Below, piece after piece: positions 18,505 to 28,331 of a stretch of 64,000 nucleotides of DNA. Both the position numbers and the translations under genes were made by a program. Each line of letters starts with the position of its first letter. The stretch's first letter is position 1. The notes under the pieces are model-generated. The model was not told the DNA's origin, did not search any database, and saw only the letters and a program-made list of their open reading frames with translations. The stretch is from Arcticibacterium sp964021845 (GTDB lineage: Bacteria; Bacteroidota; Bacteroidia; Cytophagales; Spirosomataceae), in assembly GCF_964021845.1 (NCBI RefSeq), contig NZ_CAXHZC010000010.1:1-64000 (forward strand). The letters run 5' to 3'.

Positions 18505-19929
18505 TTAGTACCCTGGATTTTGATCTACAGCAGGATCTAACGCTTCATTGTAATTCATCTCAGATACTGGTATAGGCCATAGCAAGTGCTTTTCTGCAAC
18601 ACTTTTCCCTGTTGCCGGCTTAATGTACTTTTCAGGTTCCCCAGTTCTCTTTAAATCAAACCATCGCTTACCTTCGGACTGTGTCTCATATCCACGTTCT
18701 TTTCGAACCAATTCAATAAACGAATCTTTAGTATAATCTGAAAGATTAAAATCAGCCGCTGATGTTAGCAAGGGAGTATAACCGTATGCTCTACGATGAA
18801 CTTGGTTAAGTGCAAGCAAACCTTCCTCTGTTGGCTTACCTGCAGCTTCACAGGAAGCTTCAGCGTAAAGCAAAAGAATGTCGGCATAACGATATAAAGG
18901 ATAATCATTCGTAGGGCGTGGATTGATGGCATCTGAAAACTTTTTATTCAAAATTGTGTTTGTTCCAAAAGCTAAAGTAGTCTTGTACCAACCATACGAC
19001 TTCCTAAGATCATTTTCATCCCAGTTTGCATAAACGGGGTTATGCTCTTCACTCCATAATGCACCACCGTAACCATTAGCTGTTAAATAAGGACTCCCTA
19101 TAGCGTGGGTAAAGAATGGATAAGACCATGTCTGTTCCGTATTATACTTTATGTATAATATTTCTTCTGGAGATGTGACCACATTAGGACCAAAAACATT
19201 TGAAAAATCATCTGCCTCTACGACTTCAATTAAAGAGAATTTACCCGACTGTATAACTTCATTTGCTTTTTCAGCCGCTTCAGAATGACTTCCAGTATAA
19301 AAGTAGACATCTGCCAGCACTGTTTTTGCAGCCCATTTAGATGCCCTTCCCGCGACTGGATAGTTATCTGGAAGATTAACTTCAGCGTACAAAAGATCCT
19401 CCTTAATTAACTTATAAATTTCTTCTTCAGTAGTACGTGGGACATTTATTTCATCCATGTTGTCCTCTGTTCTCAAAACTACTCCTCCCCAACATTTGGC
19501 TAATTGAAAATAGACCATTCCTCTCATAAATCGAGCTTCAGCGATAGAACTCGTTTTCAGTTCTTGGCTTATGACTTCATTCTTTTCAACATTGGTAATA
19601 ACTAAATTGGCATTCCGAATTGCTAAGTAAAAATAATCCCATTTCGTCCCAGATCTATTCATATTAGTACTATTCAATCCTTGAAATTCACTATTCGGTG
19701 CATAGCTACCTCCACCCTTTTGATAATCAGTCGAAGACTCTAACAAGGGTATAAATTCTGAACTATATACGTTATGAAGAGGAGCATAGATAGCAGCTAT
19801 TGCCGATTCTATCTCTGCTTCAGTATTATAGAATGTTTCCTCGGCAATTGATTTCGGCAGCTCTTTCAAAACATCTTCACATGAAGTTAGAAATAGAAGA
19901 ATACATATATTTAAAACAAAATTTTTCAT
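18505..19929 (-). CDS. SusD/RagB outer-membrane glycan-binding lipoprotein
   Basis: A 474-residue SusD-like protein with lipobox LFLTSC (Cys16) and the usual N-terminal TPR-rich core (FYNTEAEIESAIAAIYAPLHNVYS, AEARFMRGMVYFQLAKCWGGV) and C-terminal signature (RKERGYETQSEGKRWFDLKRTG, WPIPVSEMNYNEALDPAVDQNPGY in part). It sits on the cell surface as lid of the SusC transporter encoded 19 nt upstream. The partner sialidase-like gene follows. Confidence 0.92.
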   Translation of the reverse strand: MKNFVLNICILLFLTSCEDVLKELPKSIAEETFYNTEAEIESAIAAIYAPLHNVYSSEFIPLLESSTDYQKGGGSYAPNSEFQGLNSTNMNRSGTKWDYFYLAIRNANLVITNVEKNEVISQELKTSSIAEARFMRGMVYFQLAKCWGGVVLRTEDNMDEINVPRTTEEEIYKLIKEDLLYAEVNLPDNYPVAGRASKWAAKTVLADVYFYTGSHSEAAEKANEVIQSGKFSLIEVVEADDFSNVFGPNVVTSPEEILYIKYNTEQTWSYPFFTHAIGSPYLTANGYGGALWSEEHNPVYANWDENDLRKSYGWYKTTLAFGTNTILNKKFSDAINPRPTNDYPLYRYADILLLYAEASCEAAGKPTEEGLLALNQVHRRAYGYTPLLTSAADFNLSDYTKDSFIELVRKERGYETQSEGKRWFDLKRTGEPEKYIKPATGKSVAEKHLLWPIPVSEMNYNEALDPAVDQNPGY

Positions 19930-19948
19930 AGTAATGTTAATTTAAAAT

Positions 19949-22900
19949 TTAAAAACCTATTCGAAGACCAACTACATGAGACTTAGCCCCAGGATAGGTA
20001 GAAAAGTCTATCCCTTGAGTTACAGAACTACTTCCTCCCTGTGAATTAACTTCTGGATCCCACCACGAATATTTCGTTAACGTTAATAGATTTTGACCAC
20101 TCACATATATTTTGGCATTTCGTATACCAGACATTTTCCATTTCTCAACTGGAAAATTATATCCTATTTCAACATTACGAAGCCTTAAGAATGAGCCATC
20201 TTCAATAAACCTATTGGAAAAGTTAAAAGATTGAAACATTCCGATAGCCGGATATTTCGCATCAGTATTTTCAGGTGTCCAGTGATCGGTAAGAGCATCT
20301 TTCAGCATATTCATGCCCCAACTATAATGCAATGTATTTCCTATACCACTAATATTGGCAAGGTCATTACCTTGGGAACCCTGCATAAACAACGTAAGCT
20401 CAAACCCTTTATATGACATGAAAGAATTCAATCCATAGATAAATTTAGGGTTAGGATTACCAAGAATAACTTTATCATTTAGGTTAATAGCTCCATCGCC
20501 ATTGATATCCTTGTATTGTATATGTCCGTTTTCGTCATAACCATCTTCCTGATACCCATAAAACGACCCTAATGGCTCTCCTTCTCGAAGAATTGAGATA
20601 TCATCGTTAAGCACCAATACATTAACATTTCCTGTTAATATCTCCTGGCCACCATAAAGTTTAACTATTTTGGATTTATTGAAGGCAATATTTCCATTTA
20701 AATCCCATTTAAAATCACCATCAGTAACAATCGCGTCTGCAGAAAACTCAAACCCTTTGTTCTGAATTATACCGACGTTTTGTATTGTATTTCTAAATCC
20801 TGTTGAACTAGGTAACTGAACAGAATTAAGCAAGTCATGGGTGTTTTTATTATAATAATCAGCAGATACTTGAATACGATTATTTAAAATAGCTAGATCA
20901 ATTCCGATATCAGTCTGCTCGGTAGTTTCCCACTTAAGTTCTCCTGGGAGCGTAGTACTGGGGGCAAACGTGTTATATAAGGCATCCCCAAATACCGTTT
21001 TTCCAGAAGATAATTGATTGAGAGTAGCATAGGCTCCAATGGCTTGTGAACCAGTCTTACCCCAACTTGCTCTTAGTTTTAAATCTGAAATAAATTCTAT
21101 ATTTTCAATAAAAGCTTCGTTTTTCAATCTCCATGCCAAGGCACCTGATGGGAAAAAACCCCACTTATTTCCTTCGCTATATTTAGACGATCCATCTGAA
21201 CGAAAACTTACCGTTGCCAGAAAACGATTATCGAAATTATAATTAAGCCTACCTAAATAAGACAATAGAACAGATTCGGAATATCCAGAACCTGGAATAC
21301 CCGGTATCGTAGCAGACCCTAAGTTATAAGTTTCTGTTGCATCACTCAAAAAGCCACTACCTGAACCGCTTAAAGAGGTATTCAAAAAGTCCTGATAAGT
21401 AAACCCACCTACCGCAGAAATACTATGTTTTGTCCCAAATGATTTATTATAGCTAATAGTATTTTCATTTACTAAACTTGTAAATTGGGTTGTAGAGACA
21501 CTACCATAACTCTGTGCATTAAAGAAATTAATGGTTCGATAGTAATCATTTCGTACATCGCTGTTTTCAATTCCACCATAAACCTTAAAAATTAAACCTT
21601 CAACTGGCTCATAAGACAAGGAGCCGTTCGCAAGCACATTGTTTGCAGTCCCATTATCTATAGTTTCATTAATAAAGTTCAAAGGGTTTACAACAATCAC
21701 AGGTAATGGAGTCTTAAGGACGCTGTAAGAACCATCATCATTATACGGACTAAGTGTAGGTGCCGCCACTAGTGACGCACTTATCAACGACTGCCCTTGT
21801 ATCGAACCTCCTGAATTTTGTCTTGAGGTTTTGACTTTGGACAATGTCGTTGAAAAAGAAGCCTTAACTTTATTACTAATATTATGACTAATGTTAGTTC
21901 GTAATGAATAACGCTTATAATCACTACCCTTAATTATACCATTTTGACCAAAGAAACTCCCTGAAACCGAAAACTGAGTTTTTGAGTTTCCTCCACTAAT
22001 ATTCAATGAATGATTTTGAATTGGTGCGTCTTGATAGATAAAGTCCTGCCAATCAAAGCCTTCACCAAAACTATCAATTTGCTCTTGCGTATAATATGGC
22101 TCATTTCCTTCATTCTCACTTAAGATGTTATAAAACTTGGCATACTCAGTAGCATTCATTAAATCTATCTTTTTATTCAATTTTTGAATACCAAAACTAG
22201 ACTCATAATCCACTTTCATAGTACCTTCCTTGCCTGACTTGGTTGTGATAAGGACGACTCCATTAGCACCTCTTGAGCCATAAATGGCTATTGCCGAAGC
22301 ATCCTTCAGGATTTCAATACTCTCAATATCGGTATTATTAATTCCCAGCGGCTGAGAACTAACTGGAAATCCATCAATAACATACAAGGGCTCATTGCTA
22401 CCTTGAATTGAATTAGTACCTCTAATCCGTACACTTACACCCGATCCTGGTGCTCCGGTATTTTGTTTAACTTGAACGCCTGAAGCTCGGCCTGACAAAG
22501 ACTGCATTACATTTGCGGTTGGAAAAGCATTAACATCTTCAGATTTTATCGAGGAAACTGAACCTGTTAAATCACTCTTTTTTACCGTACCATATCCAAT
22601 AACGACAATCTCGTCCAGAGCATTCAAATCAGACTTCATGGTAACTTCAATCCTGGTAGCATTACCAAGAACTAGCGTAGTTTCTTCGTATCCAACGAAA
22701 CTAAAAACGAGTTCATCACCCGGATTGGCCTCTATTGAGAAATCACCATTTCCATTTGTAGAAGTACCAATTGTAGTCCCTTTCACCCTGACAGTAACCC
22801 CAATAAAACCTTCTCCATTTTCATCTAAAACTCGACCTTGAATTTTATTAACTGAAGACGATTTTTCTTCTTTGTTTAACCTCGGATCTTCTCTATCCCT

Positions 22901-23254
22901 TTTAATAACTACCTGATTTCCTGAAACAGCGTAATTAAGCCTTAAACCCGACAAAACTCCACTTAATATCTCAGCTACTGTTCTGTTTGTATAATGGGCA
23001 CTAACTTTCTGATTTGCATTTATCAAATCAGAACTATATATGAATTTTATTTCACTAAGCTTCTCTATCTCACTAAAAATAAGCCTAATAGGCCTTTTAT
23101 CTACTTTAAGGGATATTTTCTGTTCTAAAACATCCTGTGAGTAGCCTTCGTTGGCAAAAGAGCCTGTCAGAAAGCACAAGACCAGGATTAGTTGTATTAC
23201 TGAAATTCTCATGATATTAATGAGTATCCTTGTTCTAGGATATATTTTTTGCAT
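19949..23254 (-). CDS. SusC/RagA TonB-dependent transporter with STN domain
   Basis: About 1,101 residues from ATG 23254 (MQKIYPRTRILIN); the frame continues to 23314 but without a good signal. An STN domain (ISLKVDKRPIRLIFSEIEK to GNQVVIKR) precedes a carboxypeptidase-regulatory-like domain, the plug (VIGYGTVKKSDLTG, ASAIAIYGSRGANGV) and the barrel ending in HVVGLRIGF. The STN domain is the part that signals to a FecR anti-sigma factor, and FecR and the ECF sigma are encoded just upstream, so import of the ligand should switch the cassette on. It imports the oligosaccharide captured by the following SusD. Confidence 0.92.
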   Translation of the reverse strand: MQKIYPRTRILINIMRISVIQLILVLCFLTGSFANEGYSQDVLEQKISLKVDKRPIRLIFSEIEKLSEIKFIYSSDLINANQKVSAHYTNRTVAEILSGVLSGLRLNYAVSGNQVVIKRDREDPRLNKEEKSSSVNKIQGRVLDENGEGFIGVTVRVKGTTIGTSTNGNGDFSIEANPGDELVFSFVGYEETTLVLGNATRIEVTMKSDLNALDEIVVIGYGTVKKSDLTGSVSSIKSEDVNAFPTANVMQSLSGRASGVQVKQNTGAPGSGVSVRIRGTNSIQGSNEPLYVIDGFPVSSQPLGINNTDIESIEILKDASAIAIYGSRGANGVVLITTKSGKEGTMKVDYESSFGIQKLNKKIDLMNATEYAKFYNILSENEGNEPYYTQEQIDSFGEGFDWQDFIYQDAPIQNHSLNISGGNSKTQFSVSGSFFGQNGIIKGSDYKRYSLRTNISHNISNKVKASFSTTLSKVKTSRQNSGGSIQGQSLISASLVAAPTLSPYNDDGSYSVLKTPLPVIVVNPLNFINETIDNGTANNVLANGSLSYEPVEGLIFKVYGGIENSDVRNDYYRTINFFNAQSYGSVSTTQFTSLVNENTISYNKSFGTKHSISAVGGFTYQDFLNTSLSGSGSGFLSDATETYNLGSATIPGIPGSGYSESVLLSYLGRLNYNFDNRFLATVSFRSDGSSKYSEGNKWGFFPSGALAWRLKNEAFIENIEFISDLKLRASWGKTGSQAIGAYATLNQLSSGKTVFGDALYNTFAPSTTLPGELKWETTEQTDIGIDLAILNNRIQVSADYYNKNTHDLLNSVQLPSSTGFRNTIQNVGIIQNKGFEFSADAIVTDGDFKWDLNGNIAFNKSKIVKLYGGQEILTGNVNVLVLNDDISILREGEPLGSFYGYQEDGYDENGHIQYKDINGDGAINLNDKVILGNPNPKFIYGLNSFMSYKGFELTLFMQGSQGNDLANISGIGNTLHYSWGMNMLKDALTDHWTPENTDAKYPAIGMFQSFNFSNRFIEDGSFLRLRNVEIGYNFPVEKWKMSGIRNAKIYVSGQNLLTLTKYSWWDPEVNSQGGSSSVTQGIDFSTYPGAKSHVVGLRIGF

Positions 23255-23398
23255 AACTTGTAAATGTTTAAGGGATGACCAAATTTTCTTAAATATGCCT
23301 AACTGTAAGACCAATTACAGCTAGGCGTTGAGTCTTGGAATTAATTATTCCAGGGCTCTTTTTTTTAGGGAGAGTTCATTTCAAATAGGGTTTAAAAA

Positions 23399-24490
23399 TT
23401 ATTTTTTAGTCTTTATCAAAATCTTATCATCTATTTCCTCAAATGAAGTTTCCAAGGCTAAACAAATTAGTTTAAGCTTTTCTCGCAATGGCTCATCACC
23501 TAAGTGAGCGGTTAACCTAAAAGAAGACCACTTATCTTTATCATAAACAATTTTAATATTATAAGCCTTTTCAAGTGTATTGAAGACATCTTCTGCTCTT
23601 ACCTCGTTAAAGTTGAAATTAATGACCTCTATCTCCTCCAAGAAATCACTTTGTTCTACTTGTTCAGGTTTTAAATTATCCTGTTTCTTACCTCCTACTT
23701 CTAATTTTTGGGCCGGTTCAAGTATAACACCTTGCAATTCCTTCCCCTCTATCTTTTCCTTCTTATTAAAGTCCTCCTGGGTGAAAACTGAGACTTTCCC
23801 TGACTTCACAAAAACTTCAGCTGTATTTGATTCCTGATTCGTCCTTATAGTAAAACTAGTACCTAAAACCTTAGCTATCATATCATTAGCATACACTAAA
23901 AATGGGCGTTCCTTATCCTTATGAACCTCAAAAAACGCTTCTCCTTCCATTATTAATTCTCTACGGTCAATCCCAAAAGTTTTAGGATTATAACTAATTC
24001 GAGTTTTGGGTTGTAATAGTATTGATGAGCCATCTGGTAGATTCACTAGTAAAGGAGTACTTCCTAAGTTCTGTTTTTCAAAAATCTCTCCTGAGACCAA
24101 TCTTGCATTTTCCACGTTGGTACTATAGTCAGAGATATTTGTCACATCATTAAGTCGATTAAATACTAAATAGCCCCCTGTAAGAAGAATAGCGGTAATT
24201 GCGGCTGCCACTTTCAAAAAGAAGCTAGTTTTCACATTATTATCACCAATTGAACTCTCTTCTTTCTCCTCAACATTTCCACCTTCTACTTTATTTTTCA
24301 AACCTAGTAATCGAGATTCTATATCAACAATCACTTGTGGGTTAAGAACTTCCCACTCATGCATATACGCAAAATATAATTCCTTGTTCTCATCCAATTT
24401 TAACCACTCCTGAATCATACCAGCTTCGAAACTAGTATGCTTTCCTTCGAAAAATTTAAAAAGCATTTTTCTTGAAATCGACTTTTCCAT
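23399..24490 (-). CDS. FecR-family anti-sigma factor
   Basis: A 363-residue single-span membrane protein. The cytoplasmic part (1-85) should hold the sigma factor; a membrane segment at about 88-108 (FFLKVAAAITAILLTGGYLVF) is followed by the FecR domain (about 150-245: LVNLPDGSSILLQPKTRISY, GEAFFEVHKDKERPFLV) and a C-terminal DUF4974-type STN-like domain (about 290-360: INFNFNEVRAEDVFNTLEK). It receives the signal from the STN domain of the SusC protein. It lies 20 nt after the sigma gene. Confidence 0.92.
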   Translation of the reverse strand: MEKSISRKMLFKFFEGKHTSFEAGMIQEWLKLDENKELYFAYMHEWEVLNPQVIVDIESRLLGLKNKVEGGNVEEKEESSIGDNNVKTSFFLKVAAAITAILLTGGYLVFNRLNDVTNISDYSTNVENARLVSGEIFEKQNLGSTPLLVNLPDGSSILLQPKTRISYNPKTFGIDRRELIMEGEAFFEVHKDKERPFLVYANDMIAKVLGTSFTIRTNQESNTAEVFVKSGKVSVFTQEDFNKKEKIEGKELQGVILEPAQKLEVGGKKQDNLKPEQVEQSDFLEEIEVINFNFNEVRAEDVFNTLEKAYNIKIVYDKDKWSSFRLTAHLGDEPLREKLKLICLALETSFEEIDDKILIKTKK

Positions 24491-24510
24491 TCTTTTAATG
24501 AATTCTTTAT

Positions 24511-25173
24511 TTAGTTAACTATTAATACAAGCATTACCCCTAAATATGCATCTTTGATTAATGCTTCTTTTAATTTTTTCAAAGCTCTACCTATTAACCT
24601 TTCAACTGCACTAACTGTAATATTCAATTCATCTGCAATTTCAACATACCGTTTACCATCTAACCTATTCAGCTGAAAAGCTCTTCTAGATTGCTTGGGT
24701 AGGTCTCCTATTGCCTTTTCTAAATGTTGTATAAGTTCGTGGAAGTTTATAATATCCTCTGGCGTCGTCTGAATCCTTTTGTTCAGAACCTCTTCATTAA
24801 TTTCTTCTACCAAATAGTTTTTATTTACACTTCTTCTTAAATAATTCAATGACTTATTTCTGACAGACTGATATAAATAAGCTTTGTAGGAAGTTTTCAT
24901 CTCCATATTACAACGCCTCTCCCAAAAGTCTTCAAAAACATCAGAAACAATATCTTCTGCCGTTTCTCGATCATAAACTATGCGAATAGCATTACTACAC
25001 AGTGCGGCATAATAATATCTAAACATTAACTCAAATCCATCACTAGCAGATTCTCGGAAAGTCTTTGTCAGAATAACCTCTTGATTAAACTCTATCTCAT
25101 TACTAGATACCTTCTTTAAACTCGGCTTTATTAATTTTTGCTCTGTATTGGGTTTCATCTTATGATTCGTCAA
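24511..25173 (-). CDS. ECF RNA polymerase sigma factor
   Basis: A 220-residue sigma-70 family protein. Region 2 shows FRYYYAALCSNAIRIVYD and AEDIVSDVFEDFWERR. Region 4 shows LPKQSRRAFQLNRLDGKRY and EIADELNITVSAVERLIGRALKKLKEAL in part. The N-terminus carries about 40 extra residues before region 2, so a start at a later Met is possible. As first gene of the minus-strand cassette, its partner is the FecR gene downstream. It most likely drives the SusCD cassette in response to its ligand. Confidence 0.9.
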   Translation of the reverse strand: MTNHKMKPNTEQKLIKPSLKKVSSNEIEFNQEVILTKTFRESASDGFELMFRYYYAALCSNAIRIVYDRETAEDIVSDVFEDFWERRCNMEMKTSYKAYLYQSVRNKSLNYLRRSVNKNYLVEEINEEVLNKRIQTTPEDIINFHELIQHLEKAIGDLPKQSRRAFQLNRLDGKRYVEIADELNITVSAVERLIGRALKKLKEALIKDAYLGVMLVLIVN

Positions 25174-25282
25174 GGGTTATATATTAATAAAGGCACAATT
25201 ATTTGGACAAACCCCACATCGACTCTTGAAATTTTTCAATTATTTCTACAATAAGGCTAATTCGAAGCTTTGTGCACTTTTT

Positions 25283-25319
25283 CTGTCGACAAAAAAAATC
25301 GACATGGTACTGGTACCAT
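25283..25319. repeat. Two adjacent inverted repeats
   Basis: TGTCGA, nine-to-ten-base A-rich loop, TCGACA, overlapping the start of ATGGTA-CTGG-TACCAT. Both lie in the 467-nt gap between the sigma gene and the PhoD-like gene, upstream of the sigma promoter and beside a recombinase remnant. They may be operators, or ends of a lost element. The remainder of the gap before 25391 shows no other feature. Confidence 0.4.
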
Positions 25320-25390
25320 CATTCGTGGTTGCTACACAATAAGGGTTTAGAATTTGGAGGATGTAAACCTATGCGATGGGTGTCTGCTTT

Positions 25391-25583
25391 AAAACGCTAG
25401 AGACTGTCGTTGACGGCTATTTGAACAAGAACCTATTCACTATCTACTCAATTTTACGTTAAAACAATTAAACGGTAAAAAGAGCAATAAGACAAACTGA
25501 AGTAAAAAAACTGGAAATCATTCGATGTATATCTTAACAGCTTCAAAAATAAAGTCTTGTATGAGCGTAGTTTGAAGTTGTAA
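25391..25583 (+). pseudogene. Internally deleted remnant of the tyrosine recombinase
   Basis: The first part matches the middle of the intact recombinase gene at 9.0-10.25 kb (GTTGACGGCTATTTgAA, then GAACCcATTCACT, then AAAAGAGCAATAAGnCAAACnGAAGTAAAAAAACTGGAA). It then jumps to the very 3' end (CTTGTATGAG..TAGTTTGAAGTTGTAA). The catalytic part between them is gone and the frame is broken, so no product is possible. It stands exactly between the sigma/SusCD cassette and the polysaccharide locus. Confidence 0.8.
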
Positions 25584-25640
25584 GTTTAAAGTTCTTCCAC
25601 ATCCATTTCAACTTATAAACTAGATCTTAATAAGGGTCTC

Positions 25641-28124
25641 TTAAAAAAATAACGTTTCACTAGAATCTCGACTTATTTCAACATTATCTTTAATTTGGAG
25701 CGTCTCTTTTTCACCTAGTTCAATTCTATAGCTAGTATTTTCATAGACCCTAGGTCTATGCTCATAACCTTGTATTCGAATACTATGAACAATTTCATTT
25801 CTATCCGAAACAAAAACCTTTAGGATCTGGTTTTTATTCTTAGACTTTATCAGAGGTAGGTATCCCAAGGCTTGTCTTCCATCATTTTCAGACTGATGAA
25901 TAGTCAGCGGCCATCCCGGATAAGTTTTTTCCTCGGTCGAGGACGCTAAAAAGCGAAAGGCTTCCATCTTTATTTCTCGCTTAACATTACTAAAAGTAAC
26001 CAGCCCAAATCCAGAAGCTTTCAAATTAGCTTTCCTATATCGATTTAGCTCAAAGTCAAATTCCTCCGCTGGATTACCGACTGCGAAAACAAAATTCTCA
26101 TTACCAAATACATCTTTATAAAGACCTGTATTTGCTAAATTGTGAATGGGTCTTTCAATATGTGGAATATTTACTTGGTCAGGTTTAGACCATCGAGGAT
26201 ATCCAGTTGCTATAGCTGGCGTACAAAAAGCCCAACCTCCATCTTTTGGCCTCTCAATTCCATATTTCACAATAAAAGGTAAATGTTGGTCACCATTTAT
26301 ATGAAAGACTTCAGCCTTTCTCATTATTCTCAATATTTCATCTCTTTGTCTTTTTGGCCACCCCCCAGAGTCCATATCGCCTTGCAAAAACTTCTGTTTT
26401 GGGCCATGATGTGTAGCTACATTCGCAAATATGGTTTGGCTAAGCATAACCTTCATATCAGCATTATCCCAATCAACTATCCAATCCTCCATAAAAGCAG
26501 TCTGCAAATTGCCCATTAATGAAAGCTCGTCTGATTCTACCTCATCCTTTTCTAACTTAAATCTAACATGGTCAATTCTACCAACTCCTTTTCTGATCAT
26601 TTCTGGACCAGACTTAAAAAGTCGGTCACTAACTATAGCAAAACTAATTCGACCATACTTCAACCCGGTAAACCAAGTACTTATTCCCGAGGGAAGCATC
26701 TCCTTCACAATTGGGTTAGGTAAATGAGAACATTGAGTAAGGTGAACTACATTTACCATAAGAGTACTTTGCACATACCCTCCTCTCGCATCTTTTCTCG
26801 CAGCCCACTCTTCCAAACTAACATGTTCTCCTCCCTCTCCCCAGAGGTTCCCTTGAAAGACATCATGATCGTCAGGTGTACATATAGTTGGCCTATCTTT
26901 CATGATATTACCAAAAGCCAAACCGAACATAAACCACTTACCTAAGTAACTTAAAATAGCCTTATCTTCAGGAAATCTTTTGATAGGATATCCTCCGTTG
27001 CCTTCATAAATCTGATCTCCCGAAAAATACAACATATCTGGATTCTTATTTTCCAGATTTTCGACTAATGGTCTATATGGAAACCCCATATCATTTTGGC
27101 ATGTTAGAGCACCTAATATTAACTTTCCATTTGTTGGCTCTCTTCTTATTGTTCCTGTATACTCTTCATTTATGCCATCAATTTTGTAGAGAACTCTATA
27201 GTTAATATCCTCTTGAAAACCCCACTCATTTATACTAAAACGGGCAATAAAAGCCCTTACATCTACCTTTGATGTTCCTATCCGCTGCCATTGATTATTT
27301 CTAAAGATTTCTAGATGGACATTCTGACTATCAGTTTGTCCAATCGGCATTAATTGAGCGGTCAGCTTTAAATCACCCTCAGAAAGCGTATACATACACC
27401 ATACAACTGGCCCTACTTCTTCTTTTTCATTAACAATCTTCTGCCCTGATATATATAGTTGATCCCACCAAAATGAGCTTCCGGAAAGCTGATGGTGCAG
27501 GCAAATTAGTCCTTCCAAATTTTCGGAAACATTTTCTATTAAAGAGTATTTTTTCCCTTCTTTATCAAGAACTTCTAGCTTAATTGATGTCTGACCCTTA
27601 TTAGTTTCACCACTTACAATAATTTCAAAATCATCAAAATTAAATTCTCCATCAATTTGATATTTTCTTGATCCAATAAATAATACCTTATTTAGAGCAA
27701 CCCCAAGTTCTATACCCTCACCAAAATAACAATTTGAAACCGTACTTTCCTTATCAGTTTGTCTATCTAAAATACCTAAAGAAAAACCAACCGAAGCATT
27801 TTCCGATTCTATTTTCAATACCCCACATTTTGCTTTTACAAGAAAAGAGCCATCATCTTTACTCAATTTCTTTGTTAAAAAATGTGTCCGTGAACCATTG
27901 AAGGAGCCATCAAAAACAACTTTTCCATCTCGTACACTCCAATCTTCCAAAGGAATACTCCAAAACTCCTTTCCTAGCCAAACTCTATCTTTTATAGAGT
28001 TGAAATTCTTCTTAAACTCCTCTGTTTCTTCATTAAAAGGAATAAAAAAATCACTTTTATTACTATTAATAATAGGCAGCCCCAGTCCTAAGCTTTGTAT
28101 GAAAGTTCTTCTATCAATATCCAT
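25641..28124 (-). CDS. PhoD-like metallophosphatase, Tat-exported
   Basis: An 827-residue protein with a twin-arginine motif (DRRTFIQSLGLGLP) at the N-terminus. About 250 residues of beta-rich sequence precede a PhoD-type catalytic domain with metal-binding blocks PDMLYFSGDQIYEG, TICTPDDHDVFQGNLWGEGG and FHINGDQHLPFIV. It should be a periplasmic or surface phosphodiesterase/phosphatase. It is the most distal minus-strand gene of the polysaccharide locus, with a 207-nt gap before it, so it may have its own promoter. Whether it removes phosphate from the glycan or is a passenger is unknown. Confidence 0.82.
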   Translation of the reverse strand: MDIDRRTFIQSLGLGLPIINSNKSDFFIPFNEETEEFKKNFNSIKDRVWLGKEFWSIPLEDWSVRDGKVVFDGSFNGSRTHFLTKKLSKDDGSFLVKAKCGVLKIESENASVGFSLGILDRQTDKESTVSNCYFGEGIELGVALNKVLFIGSRKYQIDGEFNFDDFEIIVSGETNKGQTSIKLEVLDKEGKKYSLIENVSENLEGLICLHHQLSGSSFWWDQLYISGQKIVNEKEEVGPVVWCMYTLSEGDLKLTAQLMPIGQTDSQNVHLEIFRNNQWQRIGTSKVDVRAFIARFSINEWGFQEDINYRVLYKIDGINEEYTGTIRREPTNGKLILGALTCQNDMGFPYRPLVENLENKNPDMLYFSGDQIYEGNGGYPIKRFPEDKAILSYLGKWFMFGLAFGNIMKDRPTICTPDDHDVFQGNLWGEGGEHVSLEEWAARKDARGGYVQSTLMVNVVHLTQCSHLPNPIVKEMLPSGISTWFTGLKYGRISFAIVSDRLFKSGPEMIRKGVGRIDHVRFKLEKDEVESDELSLMGNLQTAFMEDWIVDWDNADMKVMLSQTIFANVATHHGPKQKFLQGDMDSGGWPKRQRDEILRIMRKAEVFHINGDQHLPFIVKYGIERPKDGGWAFCTPAIATGYPRWSKPDQVNIPHIERPIHNLANTGLYKDVFGNENFVFAVGNPAEEFDFELNRYRKANLKASGFGLVTFSNVKREIKMEAFRFLASSTEEKTYPGWPLTIHQSENDGRQALGYLPLIKSKNKNQILKVFVSDRNEIVHSIRIQGYEHRPRVYENTSYRIELGEKETLQIKDNVEISRDSSETLFF

Positions 28125-28331
28125 CTTAATAGTGTTCTGGTTTATTTAATCCCTAGGTTGAAATTATTTATTTATCAGAGAGCGTTTCTAAAAGTTACCT
28201 AATATATTAAACTTCTTACCAAACATCCATAATGAAACGTTCTCAACATTTATACATCCCTCTCTAAACAAATGAAACTTGGCCTTAGAAATAGTTATTT
28301 CATGAAGGTGTATTAGCAAATGATAATACTA

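Noticed and set aside
25391..25583. Active second integrase
   Set aside because: Large internal deletion and broken frame; only a remnant.
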